DNA of 6,706 bases from Acidimicrobiales bacterium. Its GTDB lineage: Bacteria > Actinomycetota > Acidimicrobiia > Acidimicrobiales > Poriferisodalaceae. Positions 1 to 5,217 of the stretch are shown here, in pieces. The notes under the pieces were generated by a model that worked only from the letters and a program-made list of their open reading frames with translations, was not told where the DNA came from and ran no database searches. The translations under genes and the position numbers were made by a program. The stretch lies in NCBI GenBank assembly GCA_030749275.1, contig JASMKJ010000406.1, forward strand, positions 1 to 6,706, read 5' to 3'. Within the stretch, counting starts at the first letter, position 1. Every line of letters starts with the position of its first letter.

Positions 1-780
1 CGCGCCGAAGACGGGCCTCTGCCGGTGCTCTACGCGTTCCCGCCGGTCCCACTAGGCCAGACCTACCTCGACGCTCTGGGGGACGATGTGCTGGTGGTCA
101 ACATGATCCCCAACAACGTGACCTCCATCGCCGGGCGCCCAGTCGTCGACGAGGGTCATTACACAGTCACTTACGCCGCCCCATGGCCCACCGAACGGGT
201 GGCCGAACTCCAGAACCTCTTCGCGGGCCAAGGCGAATACGTAGAGGTCGAGTCGCACCAAATCGTGCCGATGTTGGGTGGCCTCTGTGTCATCAACTCG
301 TTGTGGTACGCCCTGCCGATCGTGGCCGACCGGCTCGAATTGGACCACAACGACGTTGGCGAGTACCTCAGGGCCCGCGTGCGCGACCTCACCGGCTTCG
401 CTCCCGCCCAGTCAACCCCAGTCCGCGGCGAAGATCTTCGTGACCACGCCGACTACCTCACCTCCATGGCCCGGGCATGGCACGACGGCATCGCCCGCTA
501 CTACACCGAAACCGACCTAGCCCCCGACACGGCCCGTACCTTCGTCCACCGCCACCTCGACCTGACGCTGCATACCGCCCAGGTCGAACCGCGCGAGGTG
601 TTAGAGGAGCTGTCGGTGGGCGCGGCCACCAAAGGCGGCGTGCTCGAACGCGCTATGCGCTGCGCACGCGAGGACCTGCTACCGGCCCTAGCCGACGACA
701 TCGACTGGAATCAGATCACCGAACTCGTCACTGCTTCCGCCCACACAGTGAAAGAACACGGCCTGACCCTGGCTGGTTAA
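1..780 (+). CDS. P5C reductase-like NAD(P)-dependent oxidoreductase, C-terminal part (5' truncated)
   Basis: The reading frame is open from base 1, so the gene begins upstream of the window; the GTG at 25 is probably internal. About 259 residues are visible. The order of elements resembles the end of the Rossmann domain and the helical dimerisation domain of ProC/6-phosphogluconate-dehydrogenase-like proteins: a VVNMIPNN segment (about visible residues 32-39, like the MPN motif that follows the nucleotide fold), a strand and helix ending in GEYVEVES, then an MLGGLCVINSLWYALPIV helix where ProC has its SGSGPAY helix, and LSVGAATKGGVLERAM in place of the ProC SPGGTT signature. That signature is not conserved (TKGG instead of PGGTT), so proline synthesis is not assured and a diverged imine or keto-acid reductase is equally possible. 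Third positions are more GC-rich than in the downstream genes. A hairpin follows the TAA directly. Family placement is from memory of the fold, with no search behind it. Confidence 0.5.
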   Translation, partial: RAEDGPLPVLYAFPPVPLGQTYLDALGDDVLVVNMIPNNVTSIAGRPVVDEGHYTVTYAAPWPTERVAELQNLFAGQGEYVEVESHQIVPMLGGLCVINSLWYALPIVADRLELDHNDVGEYLRARVRDLTGFAPAQSTPVRGEDLRDHADYLTSMARAWHDGIARYYTETDLAPDTARTFVHRHLDLTLHTAQVEPREVLEELSVGAATKGGVLERAMRCAREDLLPALADDIDWNQITELVTASAHTVKEHGLTLAG

Positions 781-815
781 GGACTTCGGCGCAGGATGCG
801 AAGTCCCTTTGATTT
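781..815 (+). terminator. Rho-independent terminator-like hairpin after the P5C reductase-like gene
   Basis: GGACTTCG (781-788) pairs perfectly with CGAAGTCC (799-806), an 8-bp stem with a 10-nt loop. It is followed by CTTTGATTT, a short and interrupted T-rich tail. It begins at the base after the TAA stop, as intrinsic terminators commonly do. It marks the boundary between the GC-richer first gene and the following cluster. The weak T tract keeps confidence moderate. Confidence 0.6.
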
Positions 816-890
816 GGGAGCGTTAGGGCACTTCCGGATATGAGGGCGGATCCTGTATCGCCCACACAGGGAAACGAGACCACTGCGTCT

Positions 891-924
891 TAGGGGTTCC
901 CTACAGGGTCAGACCTTCTATAGT
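891..924 (+). promoter_or_regulatory. Possible promoter with overlapping dyads upstream of the small membrane protein
   Basis: TATAGT at 919-924 could be a -10 hexamer, and TTCCCT at 897-902, 16 nt upstream, is only a poor -35 match. Two small overlapping dyads lie in the -35 area: TAGGG-GTT-CCCTA (891-903) and CCCT-AC-AGGG (899-908). A repressor or activator could bind there. The position, after a terminator and before the first gene of a same-strand cluster, is where a promoter is expected. The motif matches alone are weak. Confidence 0.25.
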
Positions 925-955
925 CGATCTCGTCAAAAAGAACATTGGAGATGTC

Positions 956-1315
956 ATGGAGCAAAGTGAGCTTCGTAGTTGGATCGATCACCGAGCAGAG
1001 ATGCTGTGGGTGTGCTTGAAGTGTCTGGTGGCGATGATCGTCGGAATAGCGTTGGCCATCTCGTGGGGATCGTTGTCGGACAATGCTCAACTGGCGTTAT
1101 CAATAGCTGTCGCCTTGGTCGGATTGTTTCTGTGGTTTGGTTCCCACGGCGCGATTATGGATATTGCTGCAATGCGATCCGACATGGATGAAGGTCTTGC
1201 CTCAACAACGTTCGGCCAGCAGTTCGCCAAAGCACCGTTTCCTGTTTATTTGATACTCAATGCGTTGACGATGCTCGGCGGCTCAGTGATGCTCATCATC
1301 ATGATCAACGCCTAG
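956..1315 (+). CDS. Small three-helix membrane protein, unknown function
   Basis: This 119-residue protein is not recognised. Hydrophobic segments at about residues 17-37, 45-62 and 95-117 predict three membrane helices. The loop between helices 2 and 3 carries a charged and polar stretch (MRSDMDEG, about 73-80), and the N-terminus is short and hydrophilic. The ATG start is supported by GGAG at 947-950 with a 5-nt spacer. The gene follows the terminator of the upstream gene and ends 28 nt before the dioxygenase start, so it may be the first gene of a transcript continuing through the dioxygenase and selenoprotein genes. No conserved catalytic motif, signal peptidase site or metal-binding cluster is visible. 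It may be an accessory membrane subunit or an unrelated orphan. The ORF is convincing by start site, helices and codon use; the function is open. Confidence 0.75.
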   Translation: MEQSELRSWIDHRAEMLWVCLKCLVAMIVGIALAISWGSLSDNAQLALSIAVALVGLFLWFGSHGAIMDIAAMRSDMDEGLASTTFGQQFAKAPFPVYLILNALTMLGGSVMLIIMINA

Positions 1316-1343
1316 AGTCGAAACGGCGGAAGAAGGGGTCAAT

Positions 1344-2210
1344 ATGAGTCTTAATATTGTTCCATTGGCTGGTGCTCCGCTTGGGGCTCTGGTTTCTGGT
1401 TGGGAACCAGCCGAGCCCCTTACTGACTCCAGCAAACGAGATATCACTGAGGCGTTACACCGTCACCGAGTACTGGTGTTTCGTGGTCAGCCTCAGCCCA
1501 CTGACGGGGACCTTGTGAGATTCGTGGAGTCGTTCGGCGACCCGATTAAAGGCTCGGAGTGGTTCCGGAATGCGGGAGCGCTTCCAGAGATCCTCCCGGT
1601 GACAAACATTCGCGGCAAGGACGGTGATCGTTTGGGAGTGGAGGGCGCCACTGACCTCGAGTGGCACGCTGACTATTCCTACGTAGCGACACCCGCTAAG
1701 ACAAGCTTCCTCAACGCGGTGGAGTTGCCATCTGCACCGCCCAGGACGTACTTCACTGATATGTACGACGCCTACGCAACTCTCGACCCTGGATTGCGGA
1801 CTCGGCTTAGTCGCCTGCGGGCCACGCACAGCATTGCCGACTATATGGCCGAACCCGACAAAGAATTCGCGGCCAAGGTCGAGCGTGACGAGGCTGCTGG
1901 AATTCATCGTCCCGACATCCCCGAGGCTGAGCATCCAATGGTGGTGCGTCATCCTGACACAGGTGAGGAGATCCTGTATGTGTCCCGAGGCATCACCCGG
2001 CGAATAGTAGGAATGGAGCGTGATGAAAGCAGTGCCCTGCTCAAGGCGCTGCATTTGCACGCCACCCAGCCTGATCGGGTCTACGGCCATGATTGGGAGG
2101 TTGGGGATTTGATCATGTTCGATGCTCTTGGGACCATGCATCGACGTGACGCGTGGGATCCGACCGAGCGTCGGCTCATGCGCCAACTCAGCACTGCATG
2201 CGTGATTTGA
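1344..2210 (+). CDS. TauD/TfdA-family Fe(II)/2-oxoglutarate-dependent dioxygenase
   Basis: At 288 residues it has the usual length for the family, which couples oxidative decarboxylation of 2-oxoglutarate to hydroxylation of a small substrate in the cytoplasm. The facial triad is visible: H108 and D110 in EWHADYSY, and the distal H266 in DALGTMHRRD. R277, 11 residues after H266, matches the spacing of the TauD arginine that binds the 2-oxoglutarate carboxylate (H255 and R266 in E. coli TauD). The N-terminal HRVLVFRGQ (41-49) and FVESFGDP (60-67) are also typical. The TauD position four residues beyond that Arg is Gln281 here, with R280 beside it. The start is supported by AGAAGG at 1331-1336 with a 7-nt gap to the ATG. 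The substrate cannot be inferred; TauD relatives act on sulfonates, aryloxyacids, amino acids and natural-product intermediates. The gene lies between the small membrane protein (28 nt) and the selenoprotein candidate (67 nt), on the same strand. Confidence 0.9.
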   Translation: MSLNIVPLAGAPLGALVSGWEPAEPLTDSSKRDITEALHRHRVLVFRGQPQPTDGDLVRFVESFGDPIKGSEWFRNAGALPEILPVTNIRGKDGDRLGVEGATDLEWHADYSYVATPAKTSFLNAVELPSAPPRTYFTDMYDAYATLDPGLRTRLSRLRATHSIADYMAEPDKEFAAKVERDEAAGIHRPDIPEAEHPMVVRHPDTGEEILYVSRGITRRIVGMERDESSALLKALHLHATQPDRVYGHDWEVGDLIMFDALGTMHRRDAWDPTERRLMRQLSTACVI

Positions 2211-2265
2211 ACGGTGCGACCGGGATTAGGTATGCAGGTCGGTAATGTCATACCCACTGCAGGGT

Positions 2266-2270
2266 GAGGA
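2266..2270 (+). promoter_or_regulatory. Shine-Dalgarno site selecting the GTG 2278 start
   Basis: GAGGA lies 7 nt before the GTG at 2278. The in-frame ATG at 2245, which would add 11 residues, has only AGG six nt upstream. The GTG is therefore the better start, although the ATG cannot be excluded. Confidence 0.55.
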
Positions 2271-2277
2271 AGCCGTT

Positions 2278-3405
2278 GTGTCACAAACCGAAAATCAGTA
2301 CTACGACGAATTCGGCTTCTACAGTCCGCAGGAACTGACCAGAGCGACGCGTAGGCAACCCGAAAAAGACTTTCACACGGGCCCTAAGGTTGGCGAGGTT
2401 GTTCCATCTATTGTTCTCCCCGACCAGACCGGGAATCTCATCAACGTGGCAAAGTCCCTTGGGTCAAATGGGGGAGTTGTTGTCTTCCACCGTTCTGCTT
2501 ACTGGTGACCTCCATGTATGACGCAGTTGGTTCAACTGCAGGGAATCAAAGAAAAGCTTGAGGAAGCTGGCTACTCAGTGTTTGCAATTAGCAATGACCC
2601 CGTAGAAATTCTCGCAGACTTTGCTTCCAAGCACGACATCACCTTCTCTCTGTTGTCTGATGGCGATTCGGCAGTTATCCGAGCATTCGGAATCATGAAC
2701 CAGCTAATACGACCAGACGAAGGCCAAAGCATGCGATGGCACGGGATCCCCTATCCAGGTACCTACTACGTCGACCCGAACATGATTGTCACTGACAAGG
2801 ACTTTCATCAGCATCATGCGCGGCGAGCGTCTGGGTCTTCGGTGCTAGCTCGGGCCCTTGGGCAAGAGATGGAAGTCCACTCCGAAGCTGAGAGCGTGGA
2901 CGTTTCTGATCAAATCAATGTAAGTATCGGCCTGAGCGAGCCGGCGCTTCAACTAGAAGTCATATCTCAGCTCCTCATCGATATCGAAATTCCCGAAGGC
3001 ACGCATGCATACGCTTCCGGTGCTCCGAACCGATTTACCTGCCTCTCGCTTGACGTAGACGGTGACGGTATTCGGATTGGTGATGTGTCATGGCCGGCAA
3101 GTGAACCGATGAACACTTTGGGTATGGACGAAGAAGTACCTGTCTATAAGGGGCGAATCCGAGCTTCACTCCCAATAACTGTTACCTCGGATGTCATCCG
3201 CTTGGGTCACGAGATTCCCGACGCTTTGCAAGTCTCGGTCGCCGTTAGTTTCCAACTGTGCGACGAATATGAATGCTTTCTACCAGAGCGGATTGAAACA
3301 ACACTGACCTGTGCTCTTAATCGTTTGGTGGAGCCGGAAGGACTGTCGATTTACGCTGAACGAGTGGAAGTGATAGAGGCTGAAACCGGAAAGCCGGTCC
3401 GCTAG
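2278..3405 (+). CDS. Predicted selenoprotein: AhpC/TSA-like redox domain with Sec (UxxC) fused to a DsbD-alpha-like domain
   Basis: One frame runs from GTG 2278 to TAG 3405, interrupted only by the TGA at 2506-2508; with the TGA read as Sec it encodes 375 residues (386 from ATG 2245). Domain 1 (about 38-195) is AhpC/TSA or thioredoxin-like: GPKVGEVVPSIVLPDQTGN, then VVVFHRSAYW-U77-PPC80, QLVQLQ, VFAISNDP, and GIPYPGTYYVDPN. Relatives as I recall them carry WCPxC at this place, so Sec replaces the N-terminal, nucleophilic Cys. Domain 2 (about 205-375) resembles the N-terminal domain of DsbD: IEIPEGTHAYA and SFQLCDEYECFLPE, with C328 and C333 like the DsbD-alpha thiol pair. No signal peptide or membrane helix is visible, which is odd for a DsbD-type domain. 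The likely role is thiol-dependent reduction of peroxide or disulfide. The alternative is a nonsense-mutated pseudogene, or two genes with reinitiation at ATG 2518, which would split the redox site. Sec decoding needs SelA, SelB, SelC and SelD, none of them in this window. Confidence 0.85.
2506..2508 (+). other. In-frame UGA predicted to encode selenocysteine (Sec77)
   Basis: The codons around it read Ser-Ala-Tyr-Trp-TGA-Pro-Pro-Cys-Met-Thr-Gln-Leu. The TGA takes the place of the first Cys in a WCxxC redox motif, and the second Cys is kept at +3. The upstream 76 codons and downstream 298 codons share one frame and together form one domain, with no other disruption. A chance nonsense mutation would have to strike precisely the catalytic codon. 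Confidence 0.85.
2509..2542 (+). promoter_or_regulatory. Candidate bacterial SECIS element
   Basis: GCAGTTG (2523-2529) pairs perfectly with CAACTGC (2533-2539) around a GTT loop (2530-2532). CCT (2509-2511) could add a short lower stem with AGG (2540-2542). The loop begins with G and lies 21 nt after the TGA; bacterial SECIS elements typically have a G or GU in a small apical loop about 16-37 nt after the UGA, where SelB binds. Caution: the encoded QLVQL favours such a repeat, because CAG-TTG and CAA-CTG are reverse complements that both encode Gln-Leu. The codons chosen are nevertheless the ones that give a perfect stem. Confidence 0.7.
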
Positions 3406-3446
3406 ACCGACCCTGAGAACTTCTGCGAAGGTTTATGTACGGAAGT

Positions 3447-3493
3447 CCTTACCGCACTCCACAAAGACTGATCAAAATAGGAGTCCGGTAAGG
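3447..3493 (+). repeat. Long imperfect inverted repeat in the leader of the MDR oxidoreductase gene
   Basis: CCTTACCGCACTCC (3447-3460) and GGAGTCCGGTAAGG (3480-3493) are inverted copies with 13 of 14 positions complementary and a single C-C mismatch. They enclose a 19-nt A-rich loop (3461-3479). The repeat lies between the selenoprotein stop at 3405 and the MDR start at 3523, and no T tract follows. It is therefore more likely an operator dyad or a leader hairpin affecting MDR expression or mRNA processing than a simple terminator. Confidence 0.6.
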
Positions 3494-3505
3494 TCTGCGA
3501 ATTGG

Positions 3506-3513
3506 AAAAGGAG
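3506..3513 (+). promoter_or_regulatory. Shine-Dalgarno site selecting the ATG 3523 start
   Basis: AAAAGGAG, with GGAG at 3510-3513, is a strong ribosome binding site 9 nt before ATG 3523. It lies inside any product begun at the in-frame TTG 3502, so the longer start is unlikely. Confidence 0.7.
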
Positions 3514-3522
3514 TTGGTGTAC

Positions 3523-4635
3523 ATGTCCAAAGGAAAGCGGCTGACCTCGACAGTTACTTCAGATTCGACAGTTCACTTGAGGGTCGAAGAATTTGAGGTG
3601 CCGAGTCCGGGGCCTGACGAAGTACTGGTAGCGGTGGAGGCATCACCAATCAACCCCAGTGACCTAGGACTTCTTCTGGCGGGCGCGGACGCATCAACTG
3701 TTTCCAAATCGGAAATCGGGCTCGTTCTGTCCCTTCCCGATGGTGCGATCGATGCTCTCGCGGGTCGGCTTGATCAGGCCATGCCTGTGGGAAACGAAGG
3801 AGCGGGCGTAGTTATCGATGCAGGTGACGGAGAAGAAGCACAAGCACTGCAAGGACAGGTTGTCGCCGCTCTAGCGGGTGGAATGTACGCCACCCATCGC
3901 ATAGTGAAAGCGCGGGATTGCTTAGTTTTAGAGCAAGGCACCAAAGCTGTTGATGCCGCGTCGTGTTTCGTGAACCCGCTCACTGCCTTAGGCATGACCG
4001 AAACCATGGGACTTGAGGGCCATTCGGCGCTTATCCACACTGCCGCCGCCTCGAATCTAGGTCAGATGCTCAACCGAATATGTATCGACGATGGAATCGC
4101 TTTGGTCAACATTGTTCGACGTGAAGAACACGTAGAACTTCTCAAATCACAAGGGGCGACGCACGTCGTCGACTCAAGTTCACCTGACTTTCGTAGCGAC
4201 TTAGTCGACGCCATCACGACAACAGGAGCAACAGTTGGTTTTGACGCCGTTGGCGGTGGTGACTTGACCACAGAACTCCTTCACGCCATGGAGGTGGCAG
4301 CGAGTTCAAGCGGCGATGAATACAGCCGATACGGGTCAACCACTCACAAACAGTTGTATATCTATGGTGGATTAGACCGCGGTCCCACTCTCCTACGAAG
4401 AAATTATGGGATGGCATGGGGCGTGGCTGGTTGGCTGCTCCCTAATTTTCTGGCGAAAATAGGACCCGAAAAAAGCAAACAGCTCCGATCGCGCGTAGCG
4501 GCTGAATTGACCACCACCTTTGCGAGTTCTTACAGCCAGACCCTTTCTTTGGAGTCAGTCCTCGACACGGACAGCATGAGCGAATACGTCCAAATGAGCA
4601 CCCAAGGGAAAAGCCTTGTGTGCCCGCAACTTTGA
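3523..4635 (+). CDS. Zinc-free MDR-family NAD(P)H oxidoreductase (quinone oxidoreductase-like)
   Basis: This 370-residue cytoplasmic protein belongs to the medium-chain dehydrogenase/reductase superfamily. Visible marks are the N-terminal GroES-like domain with PGPDEVLVAVEASPINPSDL (29-48), GNEGAGVV (90-97), the linking NPLTALGM (151-158), and the Rossmann part with LIHTAAASNLGQM (170-182) in place of a GxGxxG motif, NIVRREEHVELLKSQGATHVVD (196-217) and GFDAVGGG (239-246). The structural zinc four-Cys lobe and the catalytic Cys/His zinc ligands of alcohol dehydrogenases are absent, so it is closer to the zinc-independent quinone or enoyl reductases. It likely transfers hydride from NAD(P)H to a quinone or alpha,beta-unsaturated carbonyl; the substrate is unknown. 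The C-terminus MSTQGKSLVCPQL is like the normal end of the family, so the protein is full length. It lies 117 nt after the selenoprotein gene, with an inverted repeat in between, so it may be co-transcribed with it or separately controlled. Confidence 0.85.
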   Translation: MSKGKRLTSTVTSDSTVHLRVEEFEVPSPGPDEVLVAVEASPINPSDLGLLLAGADASTVSKSEIGLVLSLPDGAIDALAGRLDQAMPVGNEGAGVVIDAGDGEEAQALQGQVVAALAGGMYATHRIVKARDCLVLEQGTKAVDAASCFVNPLTALGMTETMGLEGHSALIHTAAASNLGQMLNRICIDDGIALVNIVRREEHVELLKSQGATHVVDSSSPDFRSDLVDAITTTGATVGFDAVGGGDLTTELLHAMEVAASSSGDEYSRYGSTTHKQLYIYGGLDRGPTLLRRNYGMAWGVAGWLLPNFLAKIGPEKSKQLRSRVAAELTTTFASSYSQTLSLESVLDTDSMSEYVQMSTQGKSLVCPQL

Positions 4636-4728
4636 CGCCTAGCCCAAACCCTGATTCAGGTCTAGATCGTCCGATGGACTACACCTGCCCAAGCTTTGCC
4701 TGTGCGGAACTTCGTTGGGTGCACCCCA

Positions 4729-5121
4729 CTACGCCCCGCCAATGTTGATTGTTATGCGGCCGCTCGAGTGAAGTGAACAGAACCCCTCGAGGGTGGCGGC
4801 TTCGGCGAATCTTGTGTCGAGCCGAGCGCCAGCGGGAATGAGGAAGGGACCGATTTGATGAGTCGCAGAGTCCTCGTTGATCACGGTGAGCTGGTCCCGA
4901 AGCCTGAAGTCAAGGTCTGAAGGGATGATGTCGACATCGTGTCCCAAACTGAGGCGCATAGCGGTCCCTGCTGGGATCGTGATCAAATGCTGTTCGGGCT
5001 CTGGCCGGTCGGTGACCCGGCTGAGAGCCACGCTGCCGACGACCATTGCTATGGCCGCAATGAACAAAAAGATCAATAGGGTTCGTGAGGGGCGATCCGG
5101 GCGACCGTCAGAAGTCGTCAC
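4729..5121 (-). CDS. Membrane-anchored cupredoxin-like protein
   Basis: The protein has about 130 residues if begun at GTG 5121 (MTTSDGRPDRPS), or 138 from TTG 5145; neither has a strong ribosome site, and a weak GGAC precedes the GTG by about 10 nt. One hydrophobic helix at about 14-34 (LLIFLFIAAIAMVVGSVAL) would anchor it, with the rest outside the membrane. The C-terminal domain has the plastocyanin-like pattern of a beta sandwich: DQLTVINEDSATHQIG with His88, and GFCSLHSSGRI with Cys115 and His118. These are the expected three type 1 copper ligands. The usual axial Met, five residues after the last His, is Ile here, so the site may lack an axial ligand or be degenerate. Electron transfer or copper sensing and handling are both possible. 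It is divergent from the MFS gene and convergent with the MDR gene, 93 nt from the latter. Confidence 0.7.
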   Translation of the reverse strand: MTTSDGRPDRPSRTLLIFLFIAAIAMVVGSVALSRVTDRPEPEQHLITIPAGTAMRLSLGHDVDIIPSDLDFRLRDQLTVINEDSATHQIGPFLIPAGARLDTRFAEAATLEGFCSLHSSGRITINIGGA

Positions 5122-5179
5122 CCAGGATTCGTCCACGACTCCCAAAACTAATCGGTGTTCGATAAAGTTTCAGCGGTTT

Positions 5180-5193
5180 GCTGCGTCGGCAGC
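5180..5193 (+). promoter_or_regulatory. Dyad in the divergent cupredoxin/MFS intergenic region
   Basis: GCTGC (5180-5184), GTCG, GCAGC (5189-5193) is a perfect 5-bp inverted repeat in the roughly 95-bp gap between the divergent starts. It could be an operator for shared control or a hairpin in the MFS leader. No convincing -10/-35 pair was found on either strand. Confidence 0.3.
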
Positions 5194-5205
5194 GAAATCA
5201 CTGAT

Positions 5206-5210
5206 GGGAG
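5206..5210 (+). promoter_or_regulatory. Shine-Dalgarno site selecting the GTG 5218 start of the MFS gene
   Basis: GGGAG lies 7 nt before GTG 5218. The in-frame GTG at 5155 would add 21 residues (MFDKVSAVCCVG...) that cover this site and run into the divergent promoter region, so 5218 is preferred. Confidence 0.65.
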
Positions 5211-5217
5211 CTACGAC

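Noticed and set aside
1455..2186. 243-residue minus-strand frame opposite the dioxygenase
   Set aside because: It lies wholly within a well-supported gene on the other strand, has no recognisable motif, and is a by-product of that gene's codon pattern.
2208..2277. Readthrough of the dioxygenase TGA as a second selenocysteine
   Set aside because: The protein already ends as the TauD family does (RQLSTACVI), and the extension stops after about 19 codons with no Cys or redox motif.
2245..2508. An independent 87-residue gene ending at the TGA
   Set aside because: It is the first half of the AhpC/TSA-like domain, stopping at Trp just before the active site, and has no features of a complete protein.
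2518..3405. A separate gene starting at ATG 2518
   Set aside because: The start would lie in the middle of the redox domain and just after the UxxC Cys, giving a product without its first strand and active site. GGTGA nine nt upstream is only a weak ribosome site. The continuous frame through the TGA explains the data better.
4633..4671. Readthrough of the MDR gene TGA as selenocysteine
   Set aside because: The family C-terminus is complete before the stop, and the extension reaches a TAG within about a dozen codons.
4717..4726. GGGTGCACCC palindrome between the convergent MDR and cupredoxin genes
   Set aside because: It is a 10-bp self-complementary sequence without loop or T tract, so it cannot be called a terminator and is short enough to be chance.
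5155..5217. Longer MFS start at GTG 5155
   Set aside because: It has no ribosome site, adds a tail outside the usual MFS N-terminus, and would cover the good GGGAG site before GTG 5218.
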